64,000 bases of DNA from Actinernus sp. WN-2022 (lineage: Eukaryota; Cnidaria; Anthozoa; Actiniaria; Actinernidae), in contig JAOWCC010000028.1 of assembly GCA_030867875.1 (NCBI GenBank), positions 124,001 to 188,000 on the forward strand, written 5' to 3'. Positions 21,180 to 31,824 of the stretch are shown here, one piece after another. The position numbers and the translations under genes are program-made. The notes below the pieces were generated by a model. It ran no database searches. It was not told where the DNA came from and worked only from the letters and a program-made list of their open reading frames with translations. Positions within the stretch are counted from its first letter, which is position 1. Every line of letters starts with the position of its first letter.

Positions 21180-22115
21180 GAATCAGACACTATTTGAATG
21201 CTATTTTATTTATATTTGTTTGCTATTTGTAATACCTATTTGTTCCATATTTTTATTATATTTGTATACTATTTTTTAACTATTTGTAATCTATTTGCGC
21301 AATGTATTTGTTTAGTATTTGTATATTATTTGTTTTGTATTTGTTTTGTATTTGAATACTATTTTTTTCCTATTTAAATGAAACATTTTTTTATTAGGAA
21401 AGGCAACGTAAAGAACAGTCAAATAGCATAAAAATAGAGAGCAAATAGGGAACAAATAGGGGAAGCAAATACCAAACAAATAGGCTATAAATAGTGGACA
21501 AATAGCGTATAAAATAGGAGGCAAATAGGGAAACGTAAATACCCTACAAATAGCATACAAATATGAAACAATTAAAATAAAATTCCATACAAATTCACAA
21601 CAAAGAGTGGGATACAAATAGAGAACAAATACGAGTAAATACCATACAAATAGGTATCAAATATATAACAAATAGAGAAAAAGTAGTTGCACTTCGGACA
21701 CTATTTGAATACTATTTACTATATTTGTATCCTATTTGTCATACATATTTGTTTCATATTTGTTTCCTATTGGTATACTATTTTGTTAATCTATTTGTAC
21801 TCGATTTGTGCTCTAGATATTTGTATAGTATTTGTTTGCTATTTGTTTGCTATTTGAATTCTATTTTTTTCCTATTTAAATGAAACAATTTTGGGAAGGT
21901 ATATTTTATGATATATGAGATAAGATGAATCAAATACCCCAAAAATAGTTTTCAAATATAAAACAAATATACATGGGCATGCATGCTCAAAATAGTTACA
22001 AATAGCAATAGGATAGGGTACCAAATAGCATTAAAATACACTGTAGTTTACAAATATGAAACAAATAATAGCAAATACCCTACAAAATAAAATATACCTC
22101 GCAAATATAATACAA
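21180..22115. repeat. ATTTGT-rich block with alternating orientation
   Basis: The words CTATTTGT/TATTTGTTT dominate 21185-21385 and 21700-21890, and their reverse complement ACAAATAG dominates 21400-21680 and 21920-22115. The block is therefore two tandem copies of a ~500-bp inverted repeat; both copies have the same centre (TCCTATTTAAATGAAACA at 21369 and 21861). No coding capacity. Confidence 0.75.
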
Positions 22116-22185
22116 ATAGGGATCATTTAATTGATAGATTTGTAGGAGACAATTCGCGAGAAAAGCTTTTCGTAATAAGTGAAAA

Positions 22186-22307
22186 TTAAACTCATCGCCA
22201 TTAGATGAGCTTGGAATTAGGTGCTTGAAGTCGTTATGCAGGACGACGCGCCTGTCCGTGCACAACCAGGAGGTGACCATGGTAACCCAACCACAATCCA
22301 CCACCAA
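22186..22307 (-). repeat. Split direct repeat B2 (122 bp)
   Basis: Identical to 22567-22688 except for one base (GGAATT versus GAAATT). It is the outer 3' end of the element in its own orientation. Confidence 0.9.
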
Positions 22308-22379
22308 CACCTGTCACACTGATCCATCAGTGGAAATACTTACCCTTCCAATACTTACCATTAGGGAGAGGAGGGTGGG

Positions 22380-22573
22380 AGCGATAACCACTCCAACAGC
22401 AACACAACAGGATCACGATCCACAATGATCTAACACTGAAAGCACATGGCATGAAGAAGCCCCTGCAAGAGGTCCTAAGGCACCCCGCACATAGAACGCC
22501 AAATGGAGGAACCGCTGACCAACAATGACTCGATTTTAACCTTGGCTAAATTTCATTTAGCCACATTTAAACT
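22380..22573 (-). repeat. Split direct repeat A2 (194 bp)
   Basis: Matches 27017-27210 with one visible difference (CTTGGC versus CTTGCC). It overlaps the B1 repeat by seven bases (22567-22573), the shared junction expected for split direct repeats. Confidence 0.9.
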
Positions 22574-22688
22574 CATCGCCATTAGATGAGCTTGAAATTA
22601 GGTGCTTGAAGTCGTTATGCAGGACGACGCGCCTGTCCGTGCACAACCAGGAGGTGACCATGGTAACCCAACCACAATCCACCACCAA
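22567..22688 (-). repeat. Split direct repeat B1 (122 bp)
   Basis: Partner of 22186-22307, lying directly downstream of the recombinase gene in element orientation. Confidence 0.9.
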
Positions 22689-22817
22689 GCCACTCCAACG
22701 TGCTTGGAGAAGGAGGGACAGTGAGATGGGTCACCATGGAACCTCCACCCAACAACCTCAAGCACTACCAACAACTGAACACAGCACTAAACAATGTTTG
22801 TGTACATACCACCAGTC

Positions 22818-23862
22818 CTACTGCGCCAATTGATGAGACAGGGATGCTAGTGACTCTGCAGGAGTACGAATGTAAAGCTGATATGCATTACTCTGCCACC
22901 GCCCCAATGCCTGGATGAGATGGTCTGGCACACCATTGCGTGCTGCAACTGTAGCTGCCCCAATACGGAAACTATGGCTAGAACAGTTCCCTGCAATCCC
23001 TGCTCCCGCCAGAATAGACCTTAGCCAGCTTGTAAGGCGCACACGAGTCAAAGGCTGGCCATCTTGCATCAGAAAAAAGGGGCCAGGAGAGTTGCCTCTA
23101 ATCGCCAAGTATGCCAACACCGCCTCAACTGCGCACAGAGGGAGTTTTCCCAGACCAATGTGTATAAAGCACCCCTTCCGAAACGGGTCAGTTTTCGAAG
23201 CCTTGATTTTGATCCTTAGGCAAGATGGGCTCGATGCAGAATCCACTGCTATATCCTGCGCATCCAAATGTATATCCGGAGAAAAACATGCCAGGTTAGG
23301 GACGGTGAACTCAGACGCCCTGAGAAAGCCAAAATAAATAGCCAAGAGTACATGCAGCCCAGAACATACGATGATCCTGAAGGTTTAGATCCAAAGCCCT
23401 TACAATAGTCAGCATGATATTATCCGTAATCGGTAAGCGCTCAGCTTTAGAGGAACCTTGAGTGCGCTTAATTCCACGAACCACTCTTTGAAGTCGGGGA
23501 CAATTCGCTAAAGGATCAGCAAAACCTTGCTCAATATGAAGGGCACGTACAGCGGATAAATAGACCTTGATAGACGAGTGCTGGATAGAATCGGCCAGAA
23601 ACGTAGCAAAGAGACAAAGAGTCCATTCGTCTGCCGGACAAGGAGATCCAGACGCATGTAATTTGCCGGATTGCCAGCAGAAGTTTAAAAATTTCTTTTG
23701 ACCAGATGCATATGAGCGCCGCGTCGACGAGGCCAGACCATGCATGAGGAAAGTTCTGCACCTTTCTTCTAAGTGGGATAGCTCAAGTTGTCCAATAGTT
23801 GCTGGGGAATGTGAACTGGCTCCAGTTGTGCCCTTGGAGCCAACCGCCGAAACTCCTGCCAA
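22818..23862 (-). pseudogene. Tyrosine recombinase of Ngaro element, one frameshift
   Basis: The N-terminal part (23862-23311) holds the SAM-like core-binding domain (TRRSYASGQKKFLNFC). The C-terminal part (23345-22818) holds the catalytic domain with Arg in FLRASE, Lys in SKTDPF, the HSFRIG box (H-x-x-R), and GRWQSNAYQLYI with the Trp and nucleophile Tyr. The two parts are in different frames that overlap at 23311-23345; a single-base insertion in the stretch coding for CTLGYLF explains it. The gene overlaps the end of the RT frame by 94 bp. All catalytic residues are present, so the break is the only visible defect, or an assembly error. Confidence 0.85.
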
Positions 23863-25499
23863 TGGAAACGAGAGAGTGCGTCAGCAACTGAATTCTGAAC
23901 CCCAGGGATATGCTGCGAAGCGAATGAAAAGTTGAACTGAGCCGCAGACATCAATAACTTCCGGACAAGCTGCATCATGCACGGGACTTTTGAGGTCCTG
24001 GAATTCAAGATAAAAACCACAGCTTCGTTATCGGACCTGAACAAGACATGCTTCTTCGACCATCGAGCTCCCCAAACATGAGCAGCTACTACCACTGGGA
24101 AGAGCTCTTTGTACGCAATTGAAAGCTGGGCTTGGTAAGGTGACCAAGAACCATTGAACCACTCATTGACATAGAAAGCCCCATAGCCAATAGAACCCGC
24201 AGCATCCGAGGTTACTTCCAAGTCTATCGCAGCTGATAAACCAGGGTACAGCCAGAAGTTAACGCCATGCCAATCGCTCAAAAACTGGTGCCACCATTGC
24301 AGATCTAGATGGAACTCTTTGTTCAAACGAATTGGATGGTCCCATCTGCGGAAGCAGCGAAGCAGATTAATCATGCGCCTGATAAAGGTTCTACCAGGCC
24401 ATACCACTTTGGCAGCATGATGCAGATGCCCAATAAGAGACTCTAGCTGTTGTCTGTTGCACCAGCGCCGCGAAGACCATGACTGAATTAGCACACGCAG
24501 AGCTAACAATTTTTCTGCCGGAAGGCGCGCGATCTGATTAACCGAGTCTAACTCAATGCCCAGGACTACCATGGACGTCGAAGGTCCCTCACATTTGTTC
24601 GGATGAAGAGGCAGGCCTAATTGTCTGCAGACCTCAAGGGAAGTACTTAGATTTTGCGCACAACAAGGGGATCCGGGCGGGCCAACGGTAATAAAGTCAT
24701 CTAAGTAATGCACTAATTCGGAGACTCTATGGTTGTTTAGTAGAATCCATTCTACCATTGAGGCCACTGCATTAAAAATAAAGGGTGCCGAGCGCAAGCC
24801 AAAGGGGAGGGTCAAATCAACGAAAAATTTACCTCGCCACTGCATACCTAACAAAAAGCGATCTGCTGGGTGAACAGCAATATTACGATATGCTGCCTCA
24901 ACATCAAACTTAGCCATCAGAGCGCCTATGCCATGCGCGCTAACCATGCTGATTATCTCGTCTACCCTAATATATTGAAGGGTAAACTCCTCAGGGTTGA
25001 TACCCTCGTTCACGCTAAAACCCTCTGGAGAAGACAAGTCCACGATTAATCGCCATTTGCCCGGTTGGCTCTTTTTAGGTATGACTCCAAAACTGCTAAT
25101 ATGCAAGTCTAAAAATGGGGGGGCAAGAAAGGGGCCTGCCACCCTCCCCAACAAAACTTCGTTAGCCAAATATGCATCAATGACTTCGGGATGCTGGTAG
25201 GCTGATGGCTTGTTCCTTTTGGCAGATTTCAATTGTGCTGAGCCACAAAAACCTAGCTTAAACCCCCAGCGCAGTCCGTCAAGGATATAGGAGACCTGCT
25301 GTTGGTCCGGATGACTAATCAATTCCTGGGTAAATCGATCCACAGACAAGGGGGAGACCCTAGCAACTGGGGGCAGCACACCGTAAGCTGAAAAATAAAT
25401 AAAATAAATCACAGAATGGCTCAGACGCCATAAAGGGGACCAATGGAACACGAGCTCACCATGTGAAACACAACGGTATTTAATACAATGACGACCCAA
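23769..25499 (-). CDS. Reverse transcriptase-RNase H of Ngaro element
   Basis: The product copies element RNA into DNA. RT blocks are visible in order: VIPKKSQPGKWRLIVDLS, KFDVEAAYRNI (first catalytic Asp), LPFGLRSAPFIFN and the YLDD box (two Asp). RNase H follows with TSDAAGSIGYGAF, YKELFPVV and RSDNEAVVF (D-E-D) and SVADALSRF. Connection and lengths are normal for DIRS-order Pol (576 codons in this frame). The ATG at 25499 may not be the true start: an acceptor-like run of pyrimidines ending in CAG lies at about 25391 on minus, so a spliced or re-initiated start after gag is possible. Confidence 0.9.
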   Translation of the reverse strand: MGRHCIKYRCVSHGELVFHWSPLWRLSHSVIYFIYFSAYGVLPPVARVSPLSVDRFTQELISHPDQQQVSYILDGLRWGFKLGFCGSAQLKSAKRNKPSAYQHPEVIDAYLANEVLLGRVAGPFLAPPFLDLHISSFGVIPKKSQPGKWRLIVDLSSPEGFSVNEGINPEEFTLQYIRVDEIISMVSAHGIGALMAKFDVEAAYRNIAVHPADRFLLGMQWRGKFFVDLTLPFGLRSAPFIFNAVASMVEWILLNNHRVSELVHYLDDFITVGPPGSPCCAQNLSTSLEVCRQLGLPLHPNKCEGPSTSMVVLGIELDSVNQIARLPAEKLLALRVLIQSWSSRRWCNRQQLESLIGHLHHAAKVVWPGRTFIRRMINLLRCFRRWDHPIRLNKEFHLDLQWWHQFLSDWHGVNFWLYPGLSAAIDLEVTSDAAGSIGYGAFYVNEWFNGSWSPYQAQLSIAYKELFPVVVAAHVWGARWSKKHVLFRSDNEAVVFILNSRTSKVPCMMQLVRKLLMSAAQFNFSFASQHIPGVQNSVADALSRFHWQEFRRLAPRAQLEPVHIPQQLLDNLSYPT

Positions 25500-25577
25500 G
25501 ATAAATATGGTTACGCCGAACTATAACTAGACTGACTGCTGATGGAAAGTGAAAATAACATAACATGTATGTACAAT

Positions 25578-25597
25578 TTTTTTTTTTTTTTTTTTGA
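25578..25597. repeat. Poly-T tract (poly-A on the element strand)
   Basis: A run of about 20 T between gag and RT frames. On minus it is an A-run in the gag-pol junction. It may be prone to length change. Confidence 0.8.
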
Positions 25598-25721
25598 CTA
25601 AGCCAACTCACTGTTTAGTAGCGCCATCAGAAAAACTGACAAACCTAGAGCAGAGGCTGTGCTACGACTATGTTTCGATTGTTCGTCTAAAGCGCTTGAC
25701 ACACGAGTTGTATGAGATAGC

Positions 25722-27089
25722 CTAAAGTTTCTTTCGCTTGAAGCTCTCCCGTGATGGCGCTGGAGAACGGGACTGCCGCCTGCCTTCGCCCCTGGTACTC
25801 CTGCTAGCGCTGCCGCAATCCAGTGACCGATGGGAGCCTGAACAAAAATTGCACTTATGGGCGAACCTGCAGTTAGCGTATGGAGCTGAGCAGCGCCCAC
25901 GATTCCATGACTTGCAGATTTCTTCGCTTGAGTTTGAGCCTATCGCTTCTGTCGAGTCTGCTCTGCTCGATATGCTCCGCACGGATGCACCTGCAGCGTG
26001 AAAGTTATAGAGCTGCACATTTAACGTAGACCAGTCGGTGAGCCTCGCCGCTGCCGCATGCTCACGAAAGGCTTGGTCATATGCTAGCCAGACCCGACCA
26101 CTGAACTGGCGATACGTGCGCAGAATTAACAGCTTGTAGTTGGTCAGGTCTAGCCAGCGATTGGGAAAATAGGTGGTCAAAACCAAGCAGAACAAAGTGA
26201 ACGCTTCTGTCCAGCTAACAACGTCCTCGATACGCCGGCGCTGCTTTTTTGATGACGAGGTGAGAATGACGCGCCCATCCAAAAGCAACTGGGGCTCCTG
26301 ATCAATTAGAACTAGATTGGCTGCTAATAAATCACTCAGGTCGACGTATTTTCCGGCAACAATCTGCGACACCAGTTTCACCGGGATTGGCGAAAAGCCA
26401 GGGCCCACAATGAAAGGCTGTTCAAAGTTCATAGACGGAAGTCCTGGAATGTTCGCGACGGGCATGTGATTCGAGTGAGCCGAAATAGCAGAGCTACTTG
26501 CGGGCAAAGAAATGGCCGATGAAACCGGCAACGAAAACGTATTTACAAAGGATGGGACAACAATCGGAGGCCTACCTTGTTGAGCCAGTCCCGAAGAAGC
26601 AGCCAGAGCCTGAGGCGCCACAAAACCAGCTCCCGAGGCAAGCAATTGATCAGCCCGTGAGTTGATCCCCTGATTGGCAATAAACGTGGACGAACTCGCC
26701 GACGGGCACGGCAAAACGGCTGACGAAGGTTCCCTAGCTGGTGATGAGTCCTTAGCCGTCGCAAAGGCTGCTTGGACTGCCGCAGTCACCGCTGCTAGAA
26801 CCTCCGGCGACAAAGGCACTCCAACGCTATTCGGGGTCGAGTGGAGTTCGTTGTGGGCACTCGATGCAGAACTGCCCGAAGGTAAACCCGACGAAACCAC
26901 GGACAAACACGGCGAAGCTGAGGCCTCCGCCGTCAACACGGGGAACAGAGCCGAATCCAGGCTATTTCGTGTCTGTCGACCTCCTTCCATCGATGTGAAG
27001 AACAAAGCAAGTAACAAGCGATAACCACTCCAACAGCAACACAACAGGATCACGATCCACAATGATCTAACACTGAAAGCACATGGCAT
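25722..27089 (-). CDS. Gag-like protein of Ngaro element
   Basis: The frame is 455 codons; the more likely start is the inner Met at MEGGRQTRNS (just inside repeat A1), because the first codons lie in the terminal repeat. The N-terminal half is Ser/Ala/Pro-rich and disordered. The middle has the conserved DL..LLAANLVLIDQEPQ and W.EAFTLF...YFPNRWLDL blocks of DIRS/Ngaro capsid proteins. The C-terminus has a zinc-binding array (CKSWNRGRC...CRFAHKC then CNFC...H..LDC) and a basic tail. It probably packages element RNA. Confidence 0.8.
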   Translation of the reverse strand: MPCAFSVRSLWIVILLCCCWSGYRLLLALFFTSMEGGRQTRNSLDSALFPVLTAEASASPCLSVVSSGLPSGSSASSAHNELHSTPNSVGVPLSPEVLAAVTAAVQAAFATAKDSSPAREPSSAVLPCPSASSSTFIANQGINSRADQLLASGAGFVAPQALAASSGLAQQGRPPIVVPSFVNTFSLPVSSAISLPASSSAISAHSNHMPVANIPGLPSMNFEQPFIVGPGFSPIPVKLVSQIVAGKYVDLSDLLAANLVLIDQEPQLLLDGRVILTSSSKKQRRRIEDVVSWTEAFTLFCLVLTTYFPNRWLDLTNYKLLILRTYRQFSGRVWLAYDQAFREHAAAARLTDWSTLNVQLYNFHAAGASVRSISSRADSTEAIGSNSSEEICKSWNRGRCSAPYANCRFAHKCNFCSGSHRSLDCGSASRSTRGEGRRQSRSPAPSRESFKRKKL

Positions 27090-27210
27090 GAAGAAGCCCC
27101 TGCAAGAGGTCCTAAGGCACCCCGCACATAGAACGCCAAATGGAGGAACCGCTGACCAACAATGACTCGATTTTAACCTTGCCTAAATTTCATTTAGCCA
27201 CATTTAAACT
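27017..27210 (-). repeat. Split direct repeat A1 (194 bp)
   Basis: Outer 5' end of the element in its own orientation, partner of 22380-22573. Confidence 0.9.
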
Positions 27211-27893
27211 TAACGTTCATGGCAAAACTTAATTAATATTATGCCATTTGCTTGAAGGACGTTACGTGTTTGATAAAAAAGCTATATATATATATATTTC
27301 ATTATATACATTCAATTAATTGGCAGTGCCCCTGCAATGTATTTATTTAAAACTTTAACGAAGAAAACAATTAAATGATACTATTAAAGGGCCCATATAT
27401 CTCAACCAGGGTCCTTTGATTGCGTGCCTCTATAGACCCATTCGAAAAATGGCTGCTGCTAATTTGCATAATGTTGATATTCAATATTTTCTGAAGAATT
27501 AACTAGCCTATATGAAAGAGCGAGTTCATGTTAGCAACATGTAGCTCTTTGATAACAGAAGAATATATCCTTACAAAGCAATCAACGTTTGAAACTCTGA
27601 AGAAACATGAAAACGAGGCTAGTCAGTCCTGACGTCCTGAGTCTCATACAAAACTCTCTTATTTTGAACCTCGGTAACTTCGCAACACTTGGTGCTATGC
27701 TCCTTAAATTTTACAAACGTACTCATTTTTGCATGCTCTCTGAAGTGACAGTGCTTATTTTAGTACCAACATTTCATTACAACCAAAGCTTGGTGACACC
27801 ATTTTTCGAATGGGTCCATAAACAGCCGGCCCCTTTAAAGGTTTGAATTTACAAATGTTATTAATATATATTTATATATTTTACGGCTATCTA
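27211..27893. other. No gene seen; intergenic
   Basis: Contains a (TA)n run near 27281-27297 and a repeat-like piece with the inverted words AAGGGCCCATATAT...GACCCATTCGAAAAATGG and CATTTTTCGAATGGGTCC (27437-27456 and 27798-27823), which looks like MITE ends. No coding exon supported before the BEN gene end. Confidence 0.4.
27390..27842. mobile_element. MITE-like element with inverted ends
   Basis: AAAGGGCC near 27386 and GGCCCCTTTAAAGG near 27828 are inverted, and inside them GACCCATTCGAAAAATGG (27437) is the inverse of CCATTTTTCGAATGGGTC (27799). The arms bracket about 400 bp without a gene. Confidence 0.4.
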
Positions 27894-27952
27894 TTAGCGA
27901 TCTGCGTCCGTGCTCTTGCTCTTGGCCTTTCCTTTCTTCTGCCTGGCACGAT
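27894..27952 (-). CDS. BEN-domain gene, last exon (basic tail)
   Basis: After acceptor TTACAAG, this exon joins in phase with the exon at 29169-29294 (1 nt + 2 nt) and adds a Lys/Arg/Ser-rich tail RARQKKGKAKSKSTDADR, then TAA (27894-27896). The phase match across an intron that holds a LINE supports it. Confidence 0.55.
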
Positions 27953-28014
27953 CTTGTAAATTAAATAAATGAAGAAGTATTAATTAATTCAGCATAGCTC
28001 TTTTAAAACTGAAC

Positions 28015-29010
28015 TAACTTTGCCATAATAATAATAATAATAATAATATTTTGACAGGAAAGCTCCACTCACAATTTGTGATTTTCAGGGAGGTCCTGTA
28101 TTAAAAATATATATTTCACTAATATATGGAAAACAGAAAAGATAAATGGTTGAAATAAAATAGAAATAGAACAATGATTATTATGAAATTAAGTTATGTG
28201 CCAGTAAGATTTAAAAATTGATAATGTAGTTGATTGTATAACTTCAGAGTCTAAAGAGTTCCAGTCTAATATTGCATGGTAGGTAAACTTCTGTTGTCCC
28301 CAATTCCTACGTGAAAATGGCAAATGTAGATTGTGCTGACGGCGTGTATTATATGTATGAAAGTCGTGATTCTTCTTTAATTTAAAGTTGAAGTCCACCA
28401 TGCCATTTAAGCATTTGAAGATAGTAATACAGCGATGATAGCGCCGTCGAAGGTACAGTGGTTTCCAGTTTAATAGTTCGAGTACTTGAGATGCAGAAGA
28501 GCTTGAGGGAAAGTCGAGCATTAGTCGAGCAGCATTATTCTGAAAAACTTGAAGGTGATCCATGAGGACGGTATTATTCTTATCTCCCCAGACGATATCG
28601 GCATAGTCAAGTAAGGGAAGGACAAGAGATTTATAGAGAGTTAGCCGCGCATGCAAGGGCAGCAAATGCTTTACCCGGCGGATGATGCCAAGACGTTGAT
28701 TGACTTTATTACTGACTCTATCCACGTGGTCTGACCAACTCATGTTCTGACTGACTGTCACTCCTAAATATTTAAAAGAGTCAGTTCGGTCAAGAGCAGA
28801 GCCATTTATGGTTAGTGAAACCTCTCTGAAATCCTTGAGCTTGCGTGCGCTGCCATAAATTATGAACTTGCATTTAGATGTATTCAGTGTCAAGAGATTG
28901 CTGTTAAACCATTGACATATGGACAGAAGATCAGCGTTGTGTTGTGATGTCTTTGTGCTAGTCCTGCCAAGGCTTACAACAACAACTAAATCGTCCCCTC
29001 CAACCACTTG
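28015..29010 (-). mobile_element. 5'-truncated LINE inside an intron of the BEN gene
   Basis: On minus, 29007-28189 is open for 272 codons and encodes the end of a CR1/L2/Jockey-type RT: the final part of the catalytic block (DDLVVVV), then NLLTLNTSKCKFIIYG, FKYLGVTVSQNMSWSDHV, LPLLDYADIVWG and a DWNSL motif. The copy starts at the catalytic YxDD region, so it was truncated on insertion. The 3' end reaches an (ATT)n tail at 28026-28050. It lies between two exons of the BEN gene and in the same orientation. Confidence 0.8.
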
Positions 29011-29168
29011 CCAACAAAACCCTTACCGAATACAATATAATCATCAGTGGTACAATTACAGATCGTATTTCCAAAGGTCATAAGATTTTTTTAACGGATA
29101 TGGAACCTTTAAAAAGGATGATCGAAACTTTCATATAATACACATAGCTAGTTCGTAAAAAAACTTAC

Positions 29169-29294
29169 CTTGATTATAGGAAGGGTTCCGGTCCATGTAA
29201 CACATGTAATTAAGTTTAACCCTGACCGCTTGTTTAATAGAAGAACGACTCTCCTTCTTATCAGGCGCACCAACCTTGGCAATCACTGCGAAAT
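29169..29294 (-). CDS. BEN-domain gene, exon encoding C-terminal half of BEN domain
   Basis: A CAG acceptor before 29294 and a GTAAGT donor after 29169 bound an exon that continues phase-correct from 29525-29702. It encodes KVGAPDKKESRSSIKQAVRVKL, matching the last helices of BEN domains, which bind DNA or chromatin partners. Confidence 0.6.
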
Positions 29295-29524
29295 CTGGAA
29301 CAGAATATGATTTCAAAACGTTCTTATTGTAAAGTAGACGTTATTATATATTACGTACTTTAATGATATGTCAGTTATTTATTTCTCATTTATGACAAGT
29401 CCATGTTTTTGTTTTACCAATTCTGAAACTCTGGCCGCCAACACTCAATTTTCTCGGCGAACAGTTGGTTTCAATTATGACCCCTGTAAGAGTTATAATT
29501 TGCAATTGCTATAATTCTTCATAC

Positions 29525-29702
29525 CAATAATTGCTTCGATAACATCGTTGTCGAGGTCTTTTATTCGTTTCCCTTTTAAAACCTCTCGGGGGTAAAATCT
29601 GAGCAATAACGCTACTGCGAGGGCCTTTTTCGTCGTAGTAGTAGCGACACACGCATTGATGGCCAGGGCGTCAATGTACACACCTCGTCCCAACTCCTTC
29701 CA
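29525..29702 (-). CDS. BEN-domain gene, exon encoding N-terminal half of BEN domain
   Basis: The exon follows CCTCAACAG and ends at a GTATGA donor. It encodes WKELGRGVYIDALAINAC, then KKALAVALLLRFYPREVLKG and LDNDVIEAIIG: the order of a conserved hydrophobic start, the A-R-x-LL.x.F helix and the L-D-x-x-x-I-I helix is that of the BEN fold (chromatin and transcription regulators). No break is seen in this exon. Confidence 0.65.
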
Positions 29703-29904
29703 CTGTTGAGGAAAAAGAGTGTTAAGATTAGATAACTATAGTTTGCATGGATGATTACTGACGTTAATTAATAACCCAATAAAAGTTGCTGTAGTTTATG
29801 AAATATTGAAATCTTCGTATCTTTTCATAATAGAGTGGACGTCATACGGTTTTCAATCATGACGTTACTTGTGTTTGGCCCGTTGTGCCGATTGCTCTCA
29901 TGTG

Positions 29905-30110
29905 GGGTGCCGAGGTAGCGCAGTGGTAATGAAGCGCAGTGCCTCCACTGTGCTCACCACTGTGGCCAGGGTTCGGTAACATGCGAGTTGAGTTTGTTGG
30001 TATTTCCGCCGAGCTTTCTCTCTGAGTTATCTTGTTTTCTAGTTCCCACCAACCTAAATTCCAATTCGATCGGCAATTTATCGATACTTAATAAAACGCC
30101 CATGGCTATA
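29905..30110 (+). mobile_element. tRNA-derived SINE
   Basis: An A box GGTAGCGCAGTGG (29914-29926) and a B box GGGTTCGGTAAC (29969-29980) lie at tRNA-like spacing, followed by a ~120-bp body (TTTCCGCCGAGC...CCCGTTCACGGCTCCC). The tRNA head and non-tRNA body make it a SINE in an intron of the BEN gene. Confidence 0.65.
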
Positions 30111-30195
30111 TAGGGATACCCGTTCACGGCTCCCTGTATATATATTCAACGTATGATAACGTTTGACTTTTTTCCTGGCTTGGCAATTATACTAA

Positions 30196-30348
30196 AGCCT
30201 GGTTCACACTAGCGACAGAAACATAAGCACAAGCAACATACGCAGACGTAGTGCATAACTGTGATATAAGAACAAGCGCCCTAATGATCAATGCGTGACT
30301 GAGTCTGCATATATTGTTTGTGCTTATGCACATGTCGCTGATGTGACT
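30196..30348. mobile_element. MITE with CCTGGTTCACACT ends
   Basis: GGTTCACACTAGCGACAGAA (30202) pairs with TTATGCACATGTCGCTGATGTGA (30322-30344) as imperfect inverted ends about 140 bp apart. Internal GCACAAGC/GCTTATG words strengthen the pairing. Confidence 0.5.
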
Positions 30349-30424
30349 GTATTGTCCATAATTCGAAAGCGCACTGGATACACCTTTTTTGTTAATTCAT
30401 AAACTTTAAAGTGAAAATACTTAC

Positions 30425-30520
30425 TTGTTCAGTTCAGTAGGGCAAGTTTAGGAGGAATCTTTCCAAACTTTAAAGCCGCCAATTGTTGACTCTCCGCCTC
30501 AGTCATGCTACAATCAGGAG
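30425..30520 (-). CDS. BEN-domain gene, candidate 96-nt exon with in-frame stop
   Basis: Clean acceptor (TTTTTCAG) and donor (GTAAGT) flank an exon encoding PDCSMTEAESQQLAALKFGK in the frame set by the upstream exon. In that frame a TGA appears four codons from the end, and the exon length does not restore phase with the next exon. So this allele may be broken by a small indel, the exon may be skipped, or another donor is used. Confidence 0.4.
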
Positions 30521-30525
30521 CTGAA

Positions 30526-31824
30526 AAAATAAAACATATGAAAAGAAACATAAGAAGTGTATATATATTGATTTAAAGAGTAGTTTATGATAGGCAATCA
30601 TTTGACTAATAAAATTGGGATCGAAACCTTATGTATATAAAGAAATCGTAAATTTCGTCCTATATTTCACTTGCCAATTTCATGAAATCAACACTACCTG
30701 TTAGTACGTACTGTAGCATGTGGCTTTTCTGCTGTAGATTCGAATAGTACCACATGCATACAGAACATAAAACAATTTGAAAAGATATTTGCATTTTATG
30801 TCGTTCGAGCCTTTTTGCCTGACAAATGGACGTGATAAAGTGCCACAGTACAAAAGTAATTGCTAAAATCATATGATCTATGAAGAGCAGAATGACTGCA
30901 GAAAAAAAAACATTTTTGACAAAAAAGTGATCATATCTTAATTGTTCATCTTATTTGTCGTTTTATTCTTTAACGTACGCCAGCAGATATAAAATTAATG
31001 ATTAATCAGGCATACATCCAAATCATCCCCTATCATGCATGGTTCCTAACTTTCGTGGTCATATTTGTAATCGGGCCCTTGCATCAAAATCACGTCAATT
31101 TCTTGAAACTGACATTTATTTTTAGGAATGATGTGTATATATAGCGCTTCACGTCAAGAATACAATTAATTAAATCTTCAATATGTTATTATATACGGCG
31201 CACACTATGAATTATTATAAAATAACCCAGAGGAAACTCCCGCGCTGATTGCCTGAAAGCCGTGTTATATGAGAGTCTTTAGACATGGAAAACATTCGCT
31301 GGCATCTCGCTGTGGTGATGGCACGTACGCGATTGTGAATGAAATAAAAAAAAGTCAAACGACAATGGAAGAATGTATTCGACAAACGTTGACTTTCAAT
31401 ATGATTTTAACCAAATGTGCTAACCATCCAGGCCGAGGTATTTTATTCGCGGATTCAAGAAACAAAAGTCAAAACCACTTCTCTTTTAATTTATTTTGAA
31501 CGGTAAAACTAAAACCCACAAACGGCTAACAAGTCTAGTTTTTAAACAATCCTGACAGACAAATAGAATGAGGAGTCGAGCTAGAGACAAGGGTAGAAGA
31601 GAGGGAAAAGCAACACTCTTTTTTTCCATTTCTTTTCTATCTCAAACTAAAAGTACGCTTAATGTTCAAGTCCGACATTTTGCCCATCTTTACATAGCCT
31701 CATGCTAACACTTTAAGCTTTCAACCAATCAGAACGCGCGTTCTCTTTGGGTTATTTTATAAAGAATATAATAGAATATTATTTTTATCAGAACAACAAC
31801 TGAATGCATTATAATTATACTTAC
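30526..31824. other. Intron-like sequence, no other gene seen
   Basis: Between two candidate BEN-gene exons. Short frames at 30660-30872 and 31269-31499 lack any recognisable protein signature. AT-rich. Confidence 0.4.

Larger units (their letters stand above)
22186..27210 (-). mobile_element. Ngaro-type (DIRS order) tyrosine-recombinase retrotransposon
   Basis: Genes on minus run gag, RT-RNase H, tyrosine recombinase. The termini are split direct repeats, not LTRs: one repeat (194 bp) is at 27017-27210 and 22380-22573, the other (122 bp) at 22567-22688 and 22186-22307. In element orientation this gives A1-genes-B1-A2-B2, with B1 and A2 sharing TTTAAACT-type junction sequence; this is the arrangement described for Ngaro/PAT elements, which integrate by recombination through circular DNA without target duplication. 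Copies of each repeat differ by one or two bases, so insertion is recent, but the recombinase frame is broken. Confidence 0.9.

Noticed and set aside
23744..27024. Plus-strand ORFs across the Ngaro element
   Set aside because: They lie opposite gag and RT, which carry clear domain motifs on minus.
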